Both the position numbers and the translations under genes were made by a program. From assembly GCA_902594485.1 (NCBI GenBank), contig CACJMJ010000002.1:1-54518 (forward strand): 54,518 nucleotides of DNA. The letters are read 5' to 3'. Below the pieces are notes generated by a model. The model worked only from the letters and a program-made list of their open reading frames with translations. It did not search any database and was not told the origin of the DNA. The DNA is from an uncultured Bacteroidota bacterium. Lineage in GTDB: Bacteria > Bacteroidota > Bacteroidia > Flavobacteriales > Flavobacteriaceae. This document shows, in pieces, positions 47,111-54,518 of the stretch. Every line of letters begins with the position of its first letter. Within the stretch, counting starts at the first letter, position 1.

Positions 47111-49142
47111 ATACATAAATAGAGAGTTAAGCTGGTTAGATTTTAATGCAAGGGTACTGCAAGAGGCATCTAATGAAGATGTTCCAATATTAGAGAGGCT
47201 AAGATTTATTGGTATATTCTCAAACAATCTTGATGAATTCTTTCAAGTTAGATATGCAACAATCAAGAGAATTGCTGATGCTAGAGCCTCAAATAAAAAT
47301 AATAAGGATAATATAGCCGCGAAAGAGTTACTAGACAAGATAACTTCAAAAGTTATAAATCTTCAGTCTGAAAGTTCTTTAATACTTAATTCAATTGAAA
47401 AATCACTAAGTAAAGAAGATATAGTATTTCTAGATGAAAATAATGTTCCAGATTCACACAAAGAATTCCTAAAAGATTATTTTATTAGAAGAATTAGTCC
47501 ATCACTAGTTACAGTCATACTCTCAGATAATAAATATCATGATTTTAATGATAATAAAGCTTTTCTAATTACAAACCTTAGATTAGAAAATGTTGATGAT
47601 ATATATGCTTTAGTAGAAATCCCTAGAAATATTAGTAGGTTCGTAGTCCTCCCTAAAAAAGATAATAAGCAATATATAATGTTTATTGATGATATAATTA
47701 GATATAATTTGGACATCTTATTTAGTTTTTTTAATTACTCTAGCATAGAAGCACATATGTTGAAGATTACAAGAGATGCAGAGCTAGATATTGATGATAT
47801 GGATTTATCAAAAAGCTATATAAAAAAAATTCAACAGTATGTAGATCAAAGAAAAATAAGTAACCCGGTAAGACTGGTCTATGATGAATCTATTCCTAAG
47901 AGAACATTAAATTATCTTATTAAAAAAATTAAAATTACTTCTCATGATAGTTTAATACCAGGAGGTAAATATCATCATAGAAGTGACTATATGAACTTTC
48001 CTGATTTAGGAAGAACAGACCTTTTATATCCAAAAGATAAAGCCTTAGATATTAATAACTTTAAAATTGACTCAAACCTTTTAGATCAACTGATGGATAG
48101 AGATTACCTTATGTATACTCCATACCATTCATTTTCATATTTAATATCTATTTTAAGACAGTCAGCCATTGATCCGACAGTAAAATCTATTAAAATAACA
48201 TTGTATAGACTATCAAAGAAATCTAATGTGATAAGTTGTTTGATAAATGCAGCTAAAAATGGAAAAAAAGTTTTAGTCCAGATAGAACTACAGGCTAGAT
48301 TTGACGAAGAAAATAATATAAAGGTTTCTCAAGAGTTAAAAGCTGCTGGTGTAGATTTAATTTATGGAGTTAAAGGACTAAAAGTTCATTCAAAGATCTG
48401 TTTAATTGAAAGGTTTAAGAGTAAAAAAAATAAATACTATGGTTTTATTAGCACCGGAAATTTTAATGAGTCTACAGCAAAAGTTTATTCTGACTTCACT
48501 CTATTTACATCTAATCAAAAAATATTAAAAGAAATAAATAAAGTCTTTGATTTCCTACAATCTAATTATAAAATACTTGATTATAAACACTTGATTGTTT
48601 CACCTCACCATACATCAAAAAAACTATTTGGCTTGATTGATAACGAAATAACCAACGTTAAAAAAGGCCTTAAAGGAGGAATTATTTTAAAGTTAAATAG
48701 CTTTACCAGTTATAAATTTGTTGATAAACTATATGAGGCCAGTAGATCAGGAGTTAAGGTTAAATTGTTAGTCAGAGGAATATGTTGTCTAATTCCTAAT
48801 AAATTGGGTCTCAGTGAAAATATTGAGGTTAAAAGTGTTGTTGATAAATATCTTGAACACTCAAGAGTTTATGTCTTTGAGAATGGAGGTGATAAAAAAG
48901 TATACATTTCCTCAGCTGACTTAATGACAAGGAATATTGAAAAAAGAGTTGAAGTTGCATGTCCAGTATATCAAGAAGATCTTAAAAATCAAATACTAGA
49001 AACACTTAAAATAAGTGATAAGGATAATATAAAAACTAGATTGATTAATAATGAACCTCAAAATAAATTTGTTGATAATTCAGATAAAAAAATAAGGTCA
49101 CAATGGGACACTTATGATTATTTTAATAATATCTTAGAATAG
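47100..49142 (+). CDS. ppk1: Polyphosphate kinase 1
   Basis: Reversibly polymerises the gamma-phosphate of ATP into polyphosphate. 680 residues: N domain starting YINRELSWLDFNARVL, head domain, and two catalytic C domains with the autophosphorylated His at H430 (GLKVHSKICL) and STGNFNES. The start is TTG at 47100, inside the last codons of sixA; no ATG gives the conserved N-terminus. Confidence 0.96.
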   Translation: MESKYINRELSWLDFNARVLQEASNEDVPILERLRFIGIFSNNLDEFFQVRYATIKRIADARASNKNNKDNIAAKELLDKITSKVINLQSESSLILNSIEKSLSKEDIVFLDENNVPDSHKEFLKDYFIRRISPSLVTVILSDNKYHDFNDNKAFLITNLRLENVDDIYALVEIPRNISRFVVLPKKDNKQYIMFIDDIIRYNLDILFSFFNYSSIEAHMLKITRDAELDIDDMDLSKSYIKKIQQYVDQRKISNPVRLVYDESIPKRTLNYLIKKIKITSHDSLIPGGKYHHRSDYMNFPDLGRTDLLYPKDKALDINNFKIDSNLLDQLMDRDYLMYTPYHSFSYLISILRQSAIDPTVKSIKITLYRLSKKSNVISCLINAAKNGKKVLVQIELQARFDEENNIKVSQELKAAGVDLIYGVKGLKVHSKICLIERFKSKKNKYYGFISTGNFNESTAKVYSDFTLFTSNQKILKEINKVFDFLQSNYKILDYKHLIVSPHHTSKKLFGLIDNEITNVKKGLKGGIILKLNSFTSYKFVDKLYEASRSGVKVKLLVRGICCLIPNKLGLSENIEVKSVVDKYLEHSRVYVFENGGDKKVYISSADLMTRNIEKRVEVACPVYQEDLKNQILETLKISDKDNIKTRLINNEPQNKFVDNSDKKIRSQWDTYDYFNNILE

Positions 49143-50039
49143 TTGAAAAAGATTGCTGCTATTGATATTGGATCCAATGCTATTAGAATGTTAATTTGCT
49201 ATGTGATAAAATCAGGAAATCAACAAATATTTCAAAAAAATTCTTACCTAAGACTGCCTCTAAGACTTGGAGAAGATACTTTTAGAGATGGCATAATCTC
49301 AGATAATAAGATTAAAACACTTTCTGAAGCACTTATCTCATTTAAATATATGATGAGAGTCCACAACGTTGATGAATATCAAATATATGCCACCTCGGCT
49401 CTAAGAGAGTCTAAAAATTCATTAAATGTAATTTCAGAGGTTGAAGAAACATCGGGTTTAAAAATTAATTTAATTAATGGTCTAAAAGAAGCTAAAATTA
49501 TAGCCAAAGGAAATCCATTATCTAAATTAGAATTTAACAAGACTTATTTGTATGTTGACGTTGGAGGGGGGAGTACCGAATACTCTATTTTAAGAAGAGG
49601 CGTAGATAAAAAATCTAAATCATTCAAAATAGGAACAGTGAGGCTTTTAAATAATAAAATAGATGACTCAACCATAGGTGAAATAGAGAAATGGTTAAAA
49701 TCAAATATTGACCAAAACGATAAAGTCAAGTTGTTTGCAACTGGTGGAAATATTAATAAAATACAGACAATGACAGGCACTAAATCAGGCAAACCAATTT
49801 CATATCTTTCTATAAAAGATCTATTTAACAAAATTATTCCATATAGCTTCAAAGAAAGAATGATTAAGTATAATCTAAATCCTGATAGAGCTGATGTAAT
49901 AGTGCCAGCATTAAAAATATTTATCTTGACTATGGATTCAGTAAGATCTAATAAGATTTTTATTCCAAAGCTAGGTCTCGTTGATGGAATGATTAAAGAG
50001 ATCTTTTATAAGAAAAATGGATATAAACTAAATCCTTAG
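49143..50039 (+). CDS. ppx: Exopolyphosphatase, Ppx/GppA family
   Basis: 298 residues, the short two-domain form. ASKHA-fold motifs AAIDIGSNAIRMLI and VDVGGGSTEYSIL bind phosphate and nucleotide. It hydrolyses terminal phosphates of polyphosphate or pppGpp. The start is TTG, with no gap after the ppk stop. Its 3' end overlaps the convergent dnaX tau-domain stop by 12 nt. Confidence 0.93.
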   Translation: MKKIAAIDIGSNAIRMLICYVIKSGNQQIFQKNSYLRLPLRLGEDTFRDGIISDNKIKTLSEALISFKYMMRVHNVDEYQIYATSALRESKNSLNVISEVEETSGLKINLINGLKEAKIIAKGNPLSKLEFNKTYLYVDVGGGSTEYSILRRGVDKKSKSFKIGTVRLLNNKIDDSTIGEIEKWLKSNIDQNDKVKLFATGGNINKIQTMTGTKSGKPISYLSIKDLFNKIIPYSFKERMIKYNLNPDRADVIVPALKIFILTMDSVRSNKIFIPKLGLVDGMIKEIFYKKNGYKLNP

Positions 50040-50596
50040 CTTAAACTCATCAATTAAATAGCTTATACTATTGTTGCCATCTTGAATAATTTTAAGCTTT
50101 TCTTTACTATCTAAAAATATCTTTTTATCTGTGTCCTCAGATAATCTAATATCAATAGCTAAAGAATAATTATTAAGTTCTTTTGATATAAATGTTTGTA
50201 TTCTGCTCTTATACTCTTTGATTTCTTTAAAATTCATCTTATTAATTGTGTTAATAATAATGATATTATTATTGATAGATGGTAGGTTCATATTTAACAA
50301 TGAGAGAATATTATTGTTACCTTTAACTCTTTCAGATTCACAGAACTTTTTCCACGCTATTTGAAAATCATTCTCAGTAAAATCATCTTTTGGAAGCTCT
50401 AAACGTATGTCATTAGTTTCATCTTCAACAGACTTTTTAAAACTTAGACTTGCTATAGATAATGATGAAACATCTTTTTTTATAGGTTGGTTAAATAATT
50501 TTGCAGAATCTTTTGATTCAACAACTTCGATGTCAGGTATTATATCTTGAATGCTATTTATTAACTCAGTAGTCTTAATTAAAGACTTTTTTTTTT
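50028..50596 (-). CDS. dnaX: C-terminal tau-like extension of DnaX in the -1 frame
   Basis: From the A10 run (50596-50587) the -1 frame is open for about 186 codons to the stop at 50028, with no internal stop. It runs ...KSLIKTTELINSIQDI to ...SYLIDEFKLRI. It has no upstream start of its own: the first TTG lies only at 50300. In this AT-rich DNA such a long open frame is very unlikely by chance. Joined to the zero-frame part it gives a 536-residue DnaX, a normal tau-like length. The domain would contact DNA polymerase III alpha and helicase, as tau does in E. coli. Confidence 0.8.
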
Positions 50597-51637
50597 AATG
50601 CTATCTAAAGATGCTAATTTCATTAAACAGAGTTCAAGATGTATTCTTTTGTCATTAACTTTTTTATAATTGATTAAAGTATCATTAATAACTTCTATCA
50701 TTGATATTAAATCATTATTTGATATATCTTTCGAATGCTCTAAATACTTTTTGCTTAAATCGTTTTTGTAATCTGAAAGTTTATCAGATGAATTTAGACT
50801 ATAGATAAGTAACTCTCTTAAATGCTTTGATAATCCATTCAAAAAATTTAAATCATCAAATCCTTTAATATATACATCATTATATAGATTAAGAATACCT
50901 GGAATGTCTTTTTTATAAATCAATTCTGATATTTTAAAATATGTATTAAAGTCCAGAACATTTAGATTTGATGTTACTTCACTAATAGTAAGATTTGAAT
51001 CAGTGAAACTAACTAACCTGTCAAAGATTGATAAAGAATCTCTAATTGATCCATCAGATCTTTCAGCAATTAATGAGAGGGAACCATCTTCATATTTAAC
51101 CTTTTTTTCTTTACATATTTTTGATAATAGTTTTATAATAGATTCATTCTCAACTTTTTTAAAATCATAGATTTGACATCTTGACAAAATTGTGGGTAAA
51201 ATTTTATTTTTTTCTGTAGTTGCAAGTATAAAAACAACATGCTCAGGTGGTTCCTCTAAAGATTTGAGAAACGCATTAAATGCTTGATTAGACAGCATAT
51301 GAACTTCATCTATTATATAGACTTTATATCTTCCAGTTTGAGGAGGTATTCTAATTTGATCGGTTATATTTCGTATATCTTCTACTGAATTATTCGAAGC
51401 AGCATCTAATTCAAAAATATTATACTCAAAGTCATCGTCTAAATTGTTAATTGTTTTTGCAAGAATTCTAGCACATGATGTTTTACCAACCCCTCTAGGC
51501 CCACAAAAAAGTAAAGCTTGAGGTATATTATCATTTTTTATTGCATTATTCAATGTCTTCACAATCGCATCTTGACCTATCATATCATTAAAGTCTTTAG
51601 GCCTATATTCTGAAGCAGATGAAGTTGAATTAATCAT
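50579..51637 (-). CDS. dnaX: DNA polymerase III gamma/tau subunit, zero-frame (gamma-like) product
   Basis: Clamp-loader ATPase. 352 residues: Walker A GPRGVGKTS (46-54), DEVHMLS, SRC sensor (ILSRCQIYDFKK) and the clamp-loader collar domain. The usual four-Cys zinc module between Walker A and ELDAASNN is missing; the sequence goes straight from AKTIN to a short acidic linker. The frame ends AAA AAA AAA AGT CTT TAA, three codons beyond a run of ten A, leaving the tau domain in the -1 frame. A promoter stands 5 nt upstream of ATG. Confidence 0.94.
   Translation of the reverse strand: MINSTSSASEYRPKDFNDMIGQDAIVKTLNNAIKNDNIPQALLFCGPRGVGKTSCARILAKTINNLDDDFEYNIFELDAASNNSVEDIRNITDQIRIPPQTGRYKVYIIDEVHMLSNQAFNAFLKSLEEPPEHVVFILATTEKNKILPTILSRCQIYDFKKVENESIIKLLSKICKEKKVKYEDGSLSLIAERSDGSIRDSLSIFDRLVSFTDSNLTISEVTSNLNVLDFNTYFKISELIYKKDIPGILNLYNDVYIKGFDDLNFLNGLSKHLRELLIYSLNSSDKLSDYKNDLSKKYLEHSKDISNNDLISMIEVINDTLINYKKVNDKRIHLELCLMKLASLDSIKKKSL
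50587..50596 (-). other. A10 slippery run in dnaX
   Basis: Ten A on the coding strand followed by GTCTTTAA. Zero frame stops at once; gaining one A (or a -1 shift on AAAAAAG) enters the tau frame. Known dnaX genes use this trick: E. coli by ribosomal -1 frameshift at AAAAAAG, Thermus by transcriptional slippage on a run of A. Confidence 0.8.
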
Positions 51638-51642
51638 TTAAA

Positions 51643-51675
51643 CAAATATAAAGATTGAGAAAATTTAATCATCAA
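51643..51675 (-). promoter_or_regulatory. Promoter for dnaX, nearly leaderless
   Basis: Minus strand: TTG at 51675-51673, a 22-nt spacer and TATATTTG at 51650-51643 (perfect -7). Only 5 nt separate the box from the ATG at 51637, so a leader of zero to a few bases is expected. Confidence 0.55.
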
Positions 51676-51712
51676 TTGACATCTTTTTTTTAATAAAATT
51701 ATCAACAAATCT

Positions 51713-51720
51713 TATATTTG
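51713..51720 (+). promoter_or_regulatory. -7 box for rnpB
   Basis: TATATTTG directly precedes the RNase P RNA by 2 nt, the expected distance for a transcription start at the P1 helix. No correctly spaced -33 TTG is present (a TTGACA at 51676 is 34 nt away). Confidence 0.6.
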
Positions 51721-51722
51721 CT

Positions 51723-52007
51723 AAGCAAGCCTTCTTATCGCTGATTATTCAGAGGAAAGTCCGGACACCAAAGAGCAATGTAGCGGGTAACACCCGTCAT
51801 CTGTAATGGATAGGAATAGTGCAACAGAAAGTATGTACAGGTAATGCTGTAGTGGAATCTTGTAAACTCTACATGGTGAAACGCCAAGTATATCTACAGT
51901 TTAAAACTGCTCGTTTTATGTAGAAGGGTAGGCGGTATGAATGTAATAGTAATATTACATCTAGATAAATGATAAGACTAGACAGAATCCGGCTTATAGG
52001 CTTGCTT
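51723..52007 (+). ncRNA. rnpB: RNase P RNA, bacterial type A
   Basis: About 285 nt. The universally conserved GAGGAAAGTCCGGACACC (around 51752) and the 3' ACAGAATCCGGCTTATAGG are present, as are the GTAGCGGGTAACACCCG region and GTGAAACGCC. The ends pair as P1: AAGCAAGCCT (51723-51732) with AGGCTTGCTT (51998-52007), followed by a T tract, so P1 can double as the terminator. It is the catalytic RNA that trims the 5' end of pre-tRNAs. The last 14 nt overlap the rsmD 3' end on the other strand. Confidence 0.96.
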
Positions 52008-52539
52008 TTTTTATAAAGCTTAAAATCGAACTTCCATATTTCCTTTCATCAATATTATTATTTTTTTCTATTAAAGAAATATTTGAACTATGTTCGATAA
52101 TTATTTCCCCATTTTCAAATAGAAGATCTCTTTGCTTAATAATATTTATCAAATCAAGGTATTGATCCATTGAGAAATTATAAGGTGGATCCAAAAAAAT
52201 GATATCAAAATTTTCGTTAGTATTTAGTAAAAAGTCTTTAGAATTATTTTTTTTTGTAACAATATCAAATCCATGTTTTATTGCGGTATCACTAATAAAC
52301 TTTATACACTTAAAGTTATTATCAACTGAAAATATCTTCTTACATCCTCTTGAAGAAAATTCATATGATATATTTCCTGTGCCTGCAAATAAGTCTAAAA
52401 CTTTAAGTTCATCAATTATAAACTTATTTGATAATATATTAAACAGAGATTCTTTTACTTTGTCAGTAGTGGGCCTACTTGGAAGATCTTTTGGAGCCCT
52501 AATTAATATACTCTTTTTAGTCCCTGATATTATCCGCAT
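51994..52539 (-). CDS. rsmD: 16S rRNA (guanine966-N2)-methyltransferase
   Basis: 181 residues from ATG 52539 (MRIISGTKKS, the family N-terminus); an in-frame start at 52566 is rejected. SAM-binding VLDLFAGTGNISYEF and catalytic DPPY (IIFLDPPYNF) are intact. The last codons are templated by the strand opposite the rnpB P1 stem. The N-terminal coding region overlaps the DUF3822-like gene by 23 nt, so the two are cotranslated. Confidence 0.93.
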   Translation of the reverse strand: MRIISGTKKSILIRAPKDLPSRPTTDKVKESLFNILSNKFIIDELKVLDLFAGTGNISYEFSSRGCKKIFSVDNNFKCIKFISDTAIKHGFDIVTKKNNSKDFLLNTNENFDIIFLDPPYNFSMDQYLDLINIIKQRDLLFENGEIIIEHSSNISLIEKNNNIDERKYGSSILSFIKKASL

Positions 52540-53266
52540 GTATAACTGAAAAAAAATTTTCTTCAAAATTTAATATAAAATGAGTATCATCTTCAATAAA
52601 GTCAATACTTGAATATTTGGATGCTAGGTTATAATAATTATCAAACATTTCATGTTTACCTATAAATATAATTTTATCTTTTTTAATTGAACTTTGGTAG
52701 TTCTTCAGAACAAAGAAGGTATAATACAAGAACTCATTTTCATCAACTATTTCAAAGGAGTTAAAAAATACAAACTCATTTTTATTAAATATCATTATTT
52801 CAAAAAACCCACTACTAATCTTTATGAAAAATGATAATCCATCAGAATTATCAACTACTCCAGCTAAATAATTATATAACTGAGTAAAATGATTTATATG
52901 AGTAACTTTTTGTTTATCTAAACCTAAAGTCTTTGATAAATCTTTATTTTTCGAATAGACAACTTTAATTTTTTGATCAGCAGATATATCTTCGTCAATA
53001 TTTTTAATTGAGGCTGTATTAGTCTTTAAATACTTATCCTTAATATCTTTATCGTAAAATTTAACTGGAATTATTGATGGAGCTGAATTAAAATGTATAA
53101 CCTCTAACGAGTTTACAGATGAATTTTTAAAAATTTTTGAAATTTTAGACAATTTGACTTTATCAATGTAAGTTGATGAGATCCCCTCATTTAAAAAGTT
53201 TAAATGAAAGAATGATTTAAATTGATAAATAGATGCTTTACTAATCTTAATTTTTGTTTTTTGCAT
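52517..53266 (-). CDS. DUF3822-like protein of Bacteroidota
   Basis: 249 residues from ATG 53266 (a longer GTG start at 53290 is less likely). From memory, DUF3822 genes sit beside rsmD in Bacteroidetes and have an actin/ASKHA-like fold; this identification is by position and general look, not by search. The segment FFIKISSGFFEIMIFN and the FYYTFFVLKNY-like region are recognisable. Function unknown. It overlaps both neighbours by about 20 nt, indicating one translational unit. Confidence 0.75.
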   Translation of the reverse strand: MQKTKIKISKASIYQFKSFFHLNFLNEGISSTYIDKVKLSKISKIFKNSSVNSLEVIHFNSAPSIIPVKFYDKDIKDKYLKTNTASIKNIDEDISADQKIKVVYSKNKDLSKTLGLDKQKVTHINHFTQLYNYLAGVVDNSDGLSFFIKISSGFFEIMIFNKNEFVFFNSFEIVDENEFLYYTFFVLKNYQSSIKKDKIIFIGKHEMFDNYYNLASKYSSIDFIEDDTHFILNFEENFFSVIHADNIRD

Positions 53267-53903
53267 CAAAAATTGTGGGCCAATTTCCACTTGTGCTCAC
53301 ATCACTCATTGATCCTAAAATAATTTCAGGTCCATTAACTCCATCTACAGATACTACCTTGTTTTCTTGATCAAGTAAATCTTTGTTTTGGTCAAATAAA
53401 ACAACATCTTTTTTCACTTTAACTTCAAAAACAGGAACTTGGTATCCATTCTTATCAATTATGTCAGCTTTTATTGAAAACTCTGAGTCAGTCCCTTCAA
53501 TTGGAACCTTAGCCATCATTTTGTATGACTCATTATCTCCGAATAAAGAGTCTTTAACCGAAACAAACCCTAAAGTGTCAACAATCTCTACTTCTTTTAA
53601 CATATCAATTCTGTAGGTTCTATTATATTCTAGATAGGATGAGTCCCTTTTCTCAATTACTGTAAAAATACCATTATCAATAAAACTGACTAAACTGTCA
53701 AAATTATTTGCATAAAACCCATTGACATCTTTGTGTGCAATTTGAGCAGTCCTAATATCTTTAAGTCTGTCAATTACTTGAGTATATCTATCGTTTTTTA
53801 CTTGATTAAATTTTATTGGTCCATTAATAGAGCTGTATATTTGTGAGGCGAAAAATATTGATAGAGCCCATAAAAATAATTCTAATGCACGTTTTTTATT
53901 CAT
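53247..53903 (-). CDS. Conserved membrane-anchored protein of unknown function
   Basis: 218 residues. One N-terminal membrane anchor (about 8-24), then an extracytoplasmic domain. Residues about 35-75 (YTQVIDRLKDIRTAQIAHKD and GFYANNFDSLVSFI) resemble the N-terminal helix of type IV pilin-like or pseudopilin folds, where the residue set is spaced similarly, but no prepilin peptidase site is present. The end VVSVDGVNGPEIILGSM looks conserved in related flavobacterial proteins I recall. Function unknown. Confidence 0.75.
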   Translation of the reverse strand: MNKKRALELFLWALSIFFASQIYSSINGPIKFNQVKNDRYTQVIDRLKDIRTAQIAHKDVNGFYANNFDSLVSFIDNGIFTVIEKRDSSYLEYNRTYRIDMLKEVEIVDTLGFVSVKDSLFGDNESYKMMAKVPIEGTDSEFSIKADIIDKNGYQVPVFEVKVKKDVVLFDQNKDLLDQENKVVSVDGVNGPEIILGSMSDVSTSGNWPTIFDAKNKN

Positions 53904-53926
53904 CTTTGGTATTATTTTGATTTAAA

Positions 53927-53959
53927 CAAATCTACAATTTTTTTTTTTTCGTTAAACAA
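53927..53959 (-). promoter_or_regulatory. Promoter for the unknown protein-DUF3822-rsmD operon
   Basis: Minus strand: TTG at 53959-53957, a 22-nt spacer and TAGATTTG at 53934-53927 (perfect -7). The ATG at 53903 is 23 nt further on. Confidence 0.55.
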
Positions 53960-53994
53960 TATATAAATGAATTATATTAGAAAAATATTTATAA

Positions 53995-54518
53995 ATGAAA
54001 ACTATAGCCTTAATCCCTGCAAGACTAGAGTCTAAAAGGTTTCCTAATAAATTAATTCAGGAAATAAATGGGGTACCTATTATTCTTAAGACACATAATG
54101 CTGCAATAGATACTGATCTTTTTGATGAGGTATATGTGGTAAGTGGTAATGACGAAATACTTAGAATGATTCAATCGGTTGGTGGTAAGACATTTAAATC
54201 TATTAATAATCATCAATCAGGAACAGATAGAATTGCTGAGGCGTCTATTGATATAGACTGCGATATTGTTGTTAACCTTCAGGGTGATGAACCATTTATC
54301 AATAAAATTGCACTAAAGGAACTAATTAAATCCTTTGATGACCCAAAAGTCAAAATTGCTTCACTTATGACAAAGTTTAAATCCTTCAATGAGATAAATA
54401 ATCCAAATAATGTAAAAGTAATAATTGATAATCATTCTGATGCTTTGTGTTTTTCAAGGTTACCCATTCCACATGGATCAAAAAAAATTAATGATTATAA
54501 TCGTCATGTTGGTGTTTA
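53995..54518 (+). CDS. kdsB: 3-deoxy-manno-octulosonate cytidylyltransferase, 5' part
   Basis: Activates Kdo to CMP-Kdo for lipopolysaccharide. The frame is open from ATG 53995 to the window end (174 codons seen of about 240), so it is truncated only by the window. MKTIALIPARLESKRFPNK, SGTDRIAEA and VVNLQGDEPFI are the family signatures. It is divergent from the unknown membrane-protein gene. It shows the organism makes Kdo-containing lipid A glycolipids. Confidence 0.95.
   Translation, partial: MKTIALIPARLESKRFPNKLIQEINGVPIILKTHNAAIDTDLFDEVYVVSGNDEILRMIQSVGGKTFKSINNHQSGTDRIAEASIDIDCDIVVNLQGDEPFINKIALKELIKSFDDPKVKIASLMTKFKSFNEINNPNNVKVIIDNHSDALCFSRLPIPHGSKKINDYNRHVGV

Noticed and set aside
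49544-49852. Minus-strand 102-codon open frame opposite ppx
   Set aside because: Antisense shadow of a well-supported ppx gene; low-complexity hydrophobic product with no start context.
51676-51681. TTGACA as a sigma70-type -35 box for rnpB
   Set aside because: It is 31 nt or more from any TATAAT-like sequence, and the Bacteroidetes TATATTTG box next to the RNA start explains initiation better.
53939-53949. Long T run as a terminator or slippery site
   Set aside because: It is in the divergent gap upstream of two genes, with no stem before it and not inside a coding frame.

Overview
The window is a dense, AT-rich stretch of core chromosome from a member of the Bacteroidota, most probably a streamlined marine flavobacterium. 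The evidence is consistent. Promoters match the Bacteroidetes type (TAnnTTTG at -7, often with TTG about 19-22 nt upstream) and no Shine-Dalgarno sequences are seen. Lineage-typical genes are present: the short omega-like RNA polymerase subunit, an outer-membrane beta-barrel receptor with a carboxypeptidase-like N-domain, eukaryote-type NADP isocitrate dehydrogenase, a DUF3822-like gene beside rsmD, and PyrR next to PyrB. Intergenic space is minimal, and all nine convergent junctions overlap or lie within 5 nt. I saw no insertion sequences, prophage, CRISPR array or tRNA gene.

Layout. 1-2 kb: 3' end of an unknown helical protein, then rluA-like and panB on the minus strand. 2-6.7 kb (+): dnaK, a MenI-like thioesterase, a PAS-MenA fusion and a CPBP protease. 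6.7-11.2 kb: GNAT, fumC and a TonB-type receptor on minus, with a 52-residue membrane-protein gene on plus. 11.4-19.0 kb: one long minus-strand run, htrA-trmD-rplS-icd-murQ-DUF6095-thrS-infC-rpmI-rplT. 19.0-24 kb: GNAT, mltG (+), dnaA (-), thioesterase (+), ribD (-). 23.7-34.7 kb (+): GNAT, prmC, ligA, bamD, rpoZ-like, coaBC, recN, fabI, coaE and a two-component system. 34.7-38 kb: xerD (-), aroQ (+), lpdA and msrB (-). 38-50 kb (+): MFS, lon, cmk, rpsA, pyrR, pyrB, pdxH, sixA, ppk, ppx. 50-54.5 kb: dnaX (-), rnpB RNA (+), rsmD, DUF3822-like and an unknown membrane-anchored protein (-), then the start of kdsB (+).

The genes are mostly housekeeping: coenzyme A synthesis (panB, coaBC, coaE), menaquinone (menI-like, menA), envelope assembly and turnover (bamD, mltG, murQ, kdsB, fabI), translation (thrS, infC, L35, L20, L19, S1, trmD, prmC, rsmD, rnpB), replication and repair (dnaA, dnaX, ligA, recN, xerD), proteostasis (dnaK, lon, htrA, msrB) and polyphosphate (sixA, ppk, ppx).

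No new gene cluster of defence or biosynthesis type is visible. The most interesting signals are in decoding and regulation. dnaX stops just after a run of ten A, with a long open tau-like domain in the -1 frame. trmD is broken at a run of eight G. infC can only start at a non-canonical codon (AUA). dnaK and lon share a near-identical partly palindromic upstream element. menA is fused to a PAS sensor domain. Several housekeeping genes have promoters so close to the start codon that the mRNA would be nearly leaderless. Ribosomal protein S1 carries a tandem-repeat lysine-rich tail.
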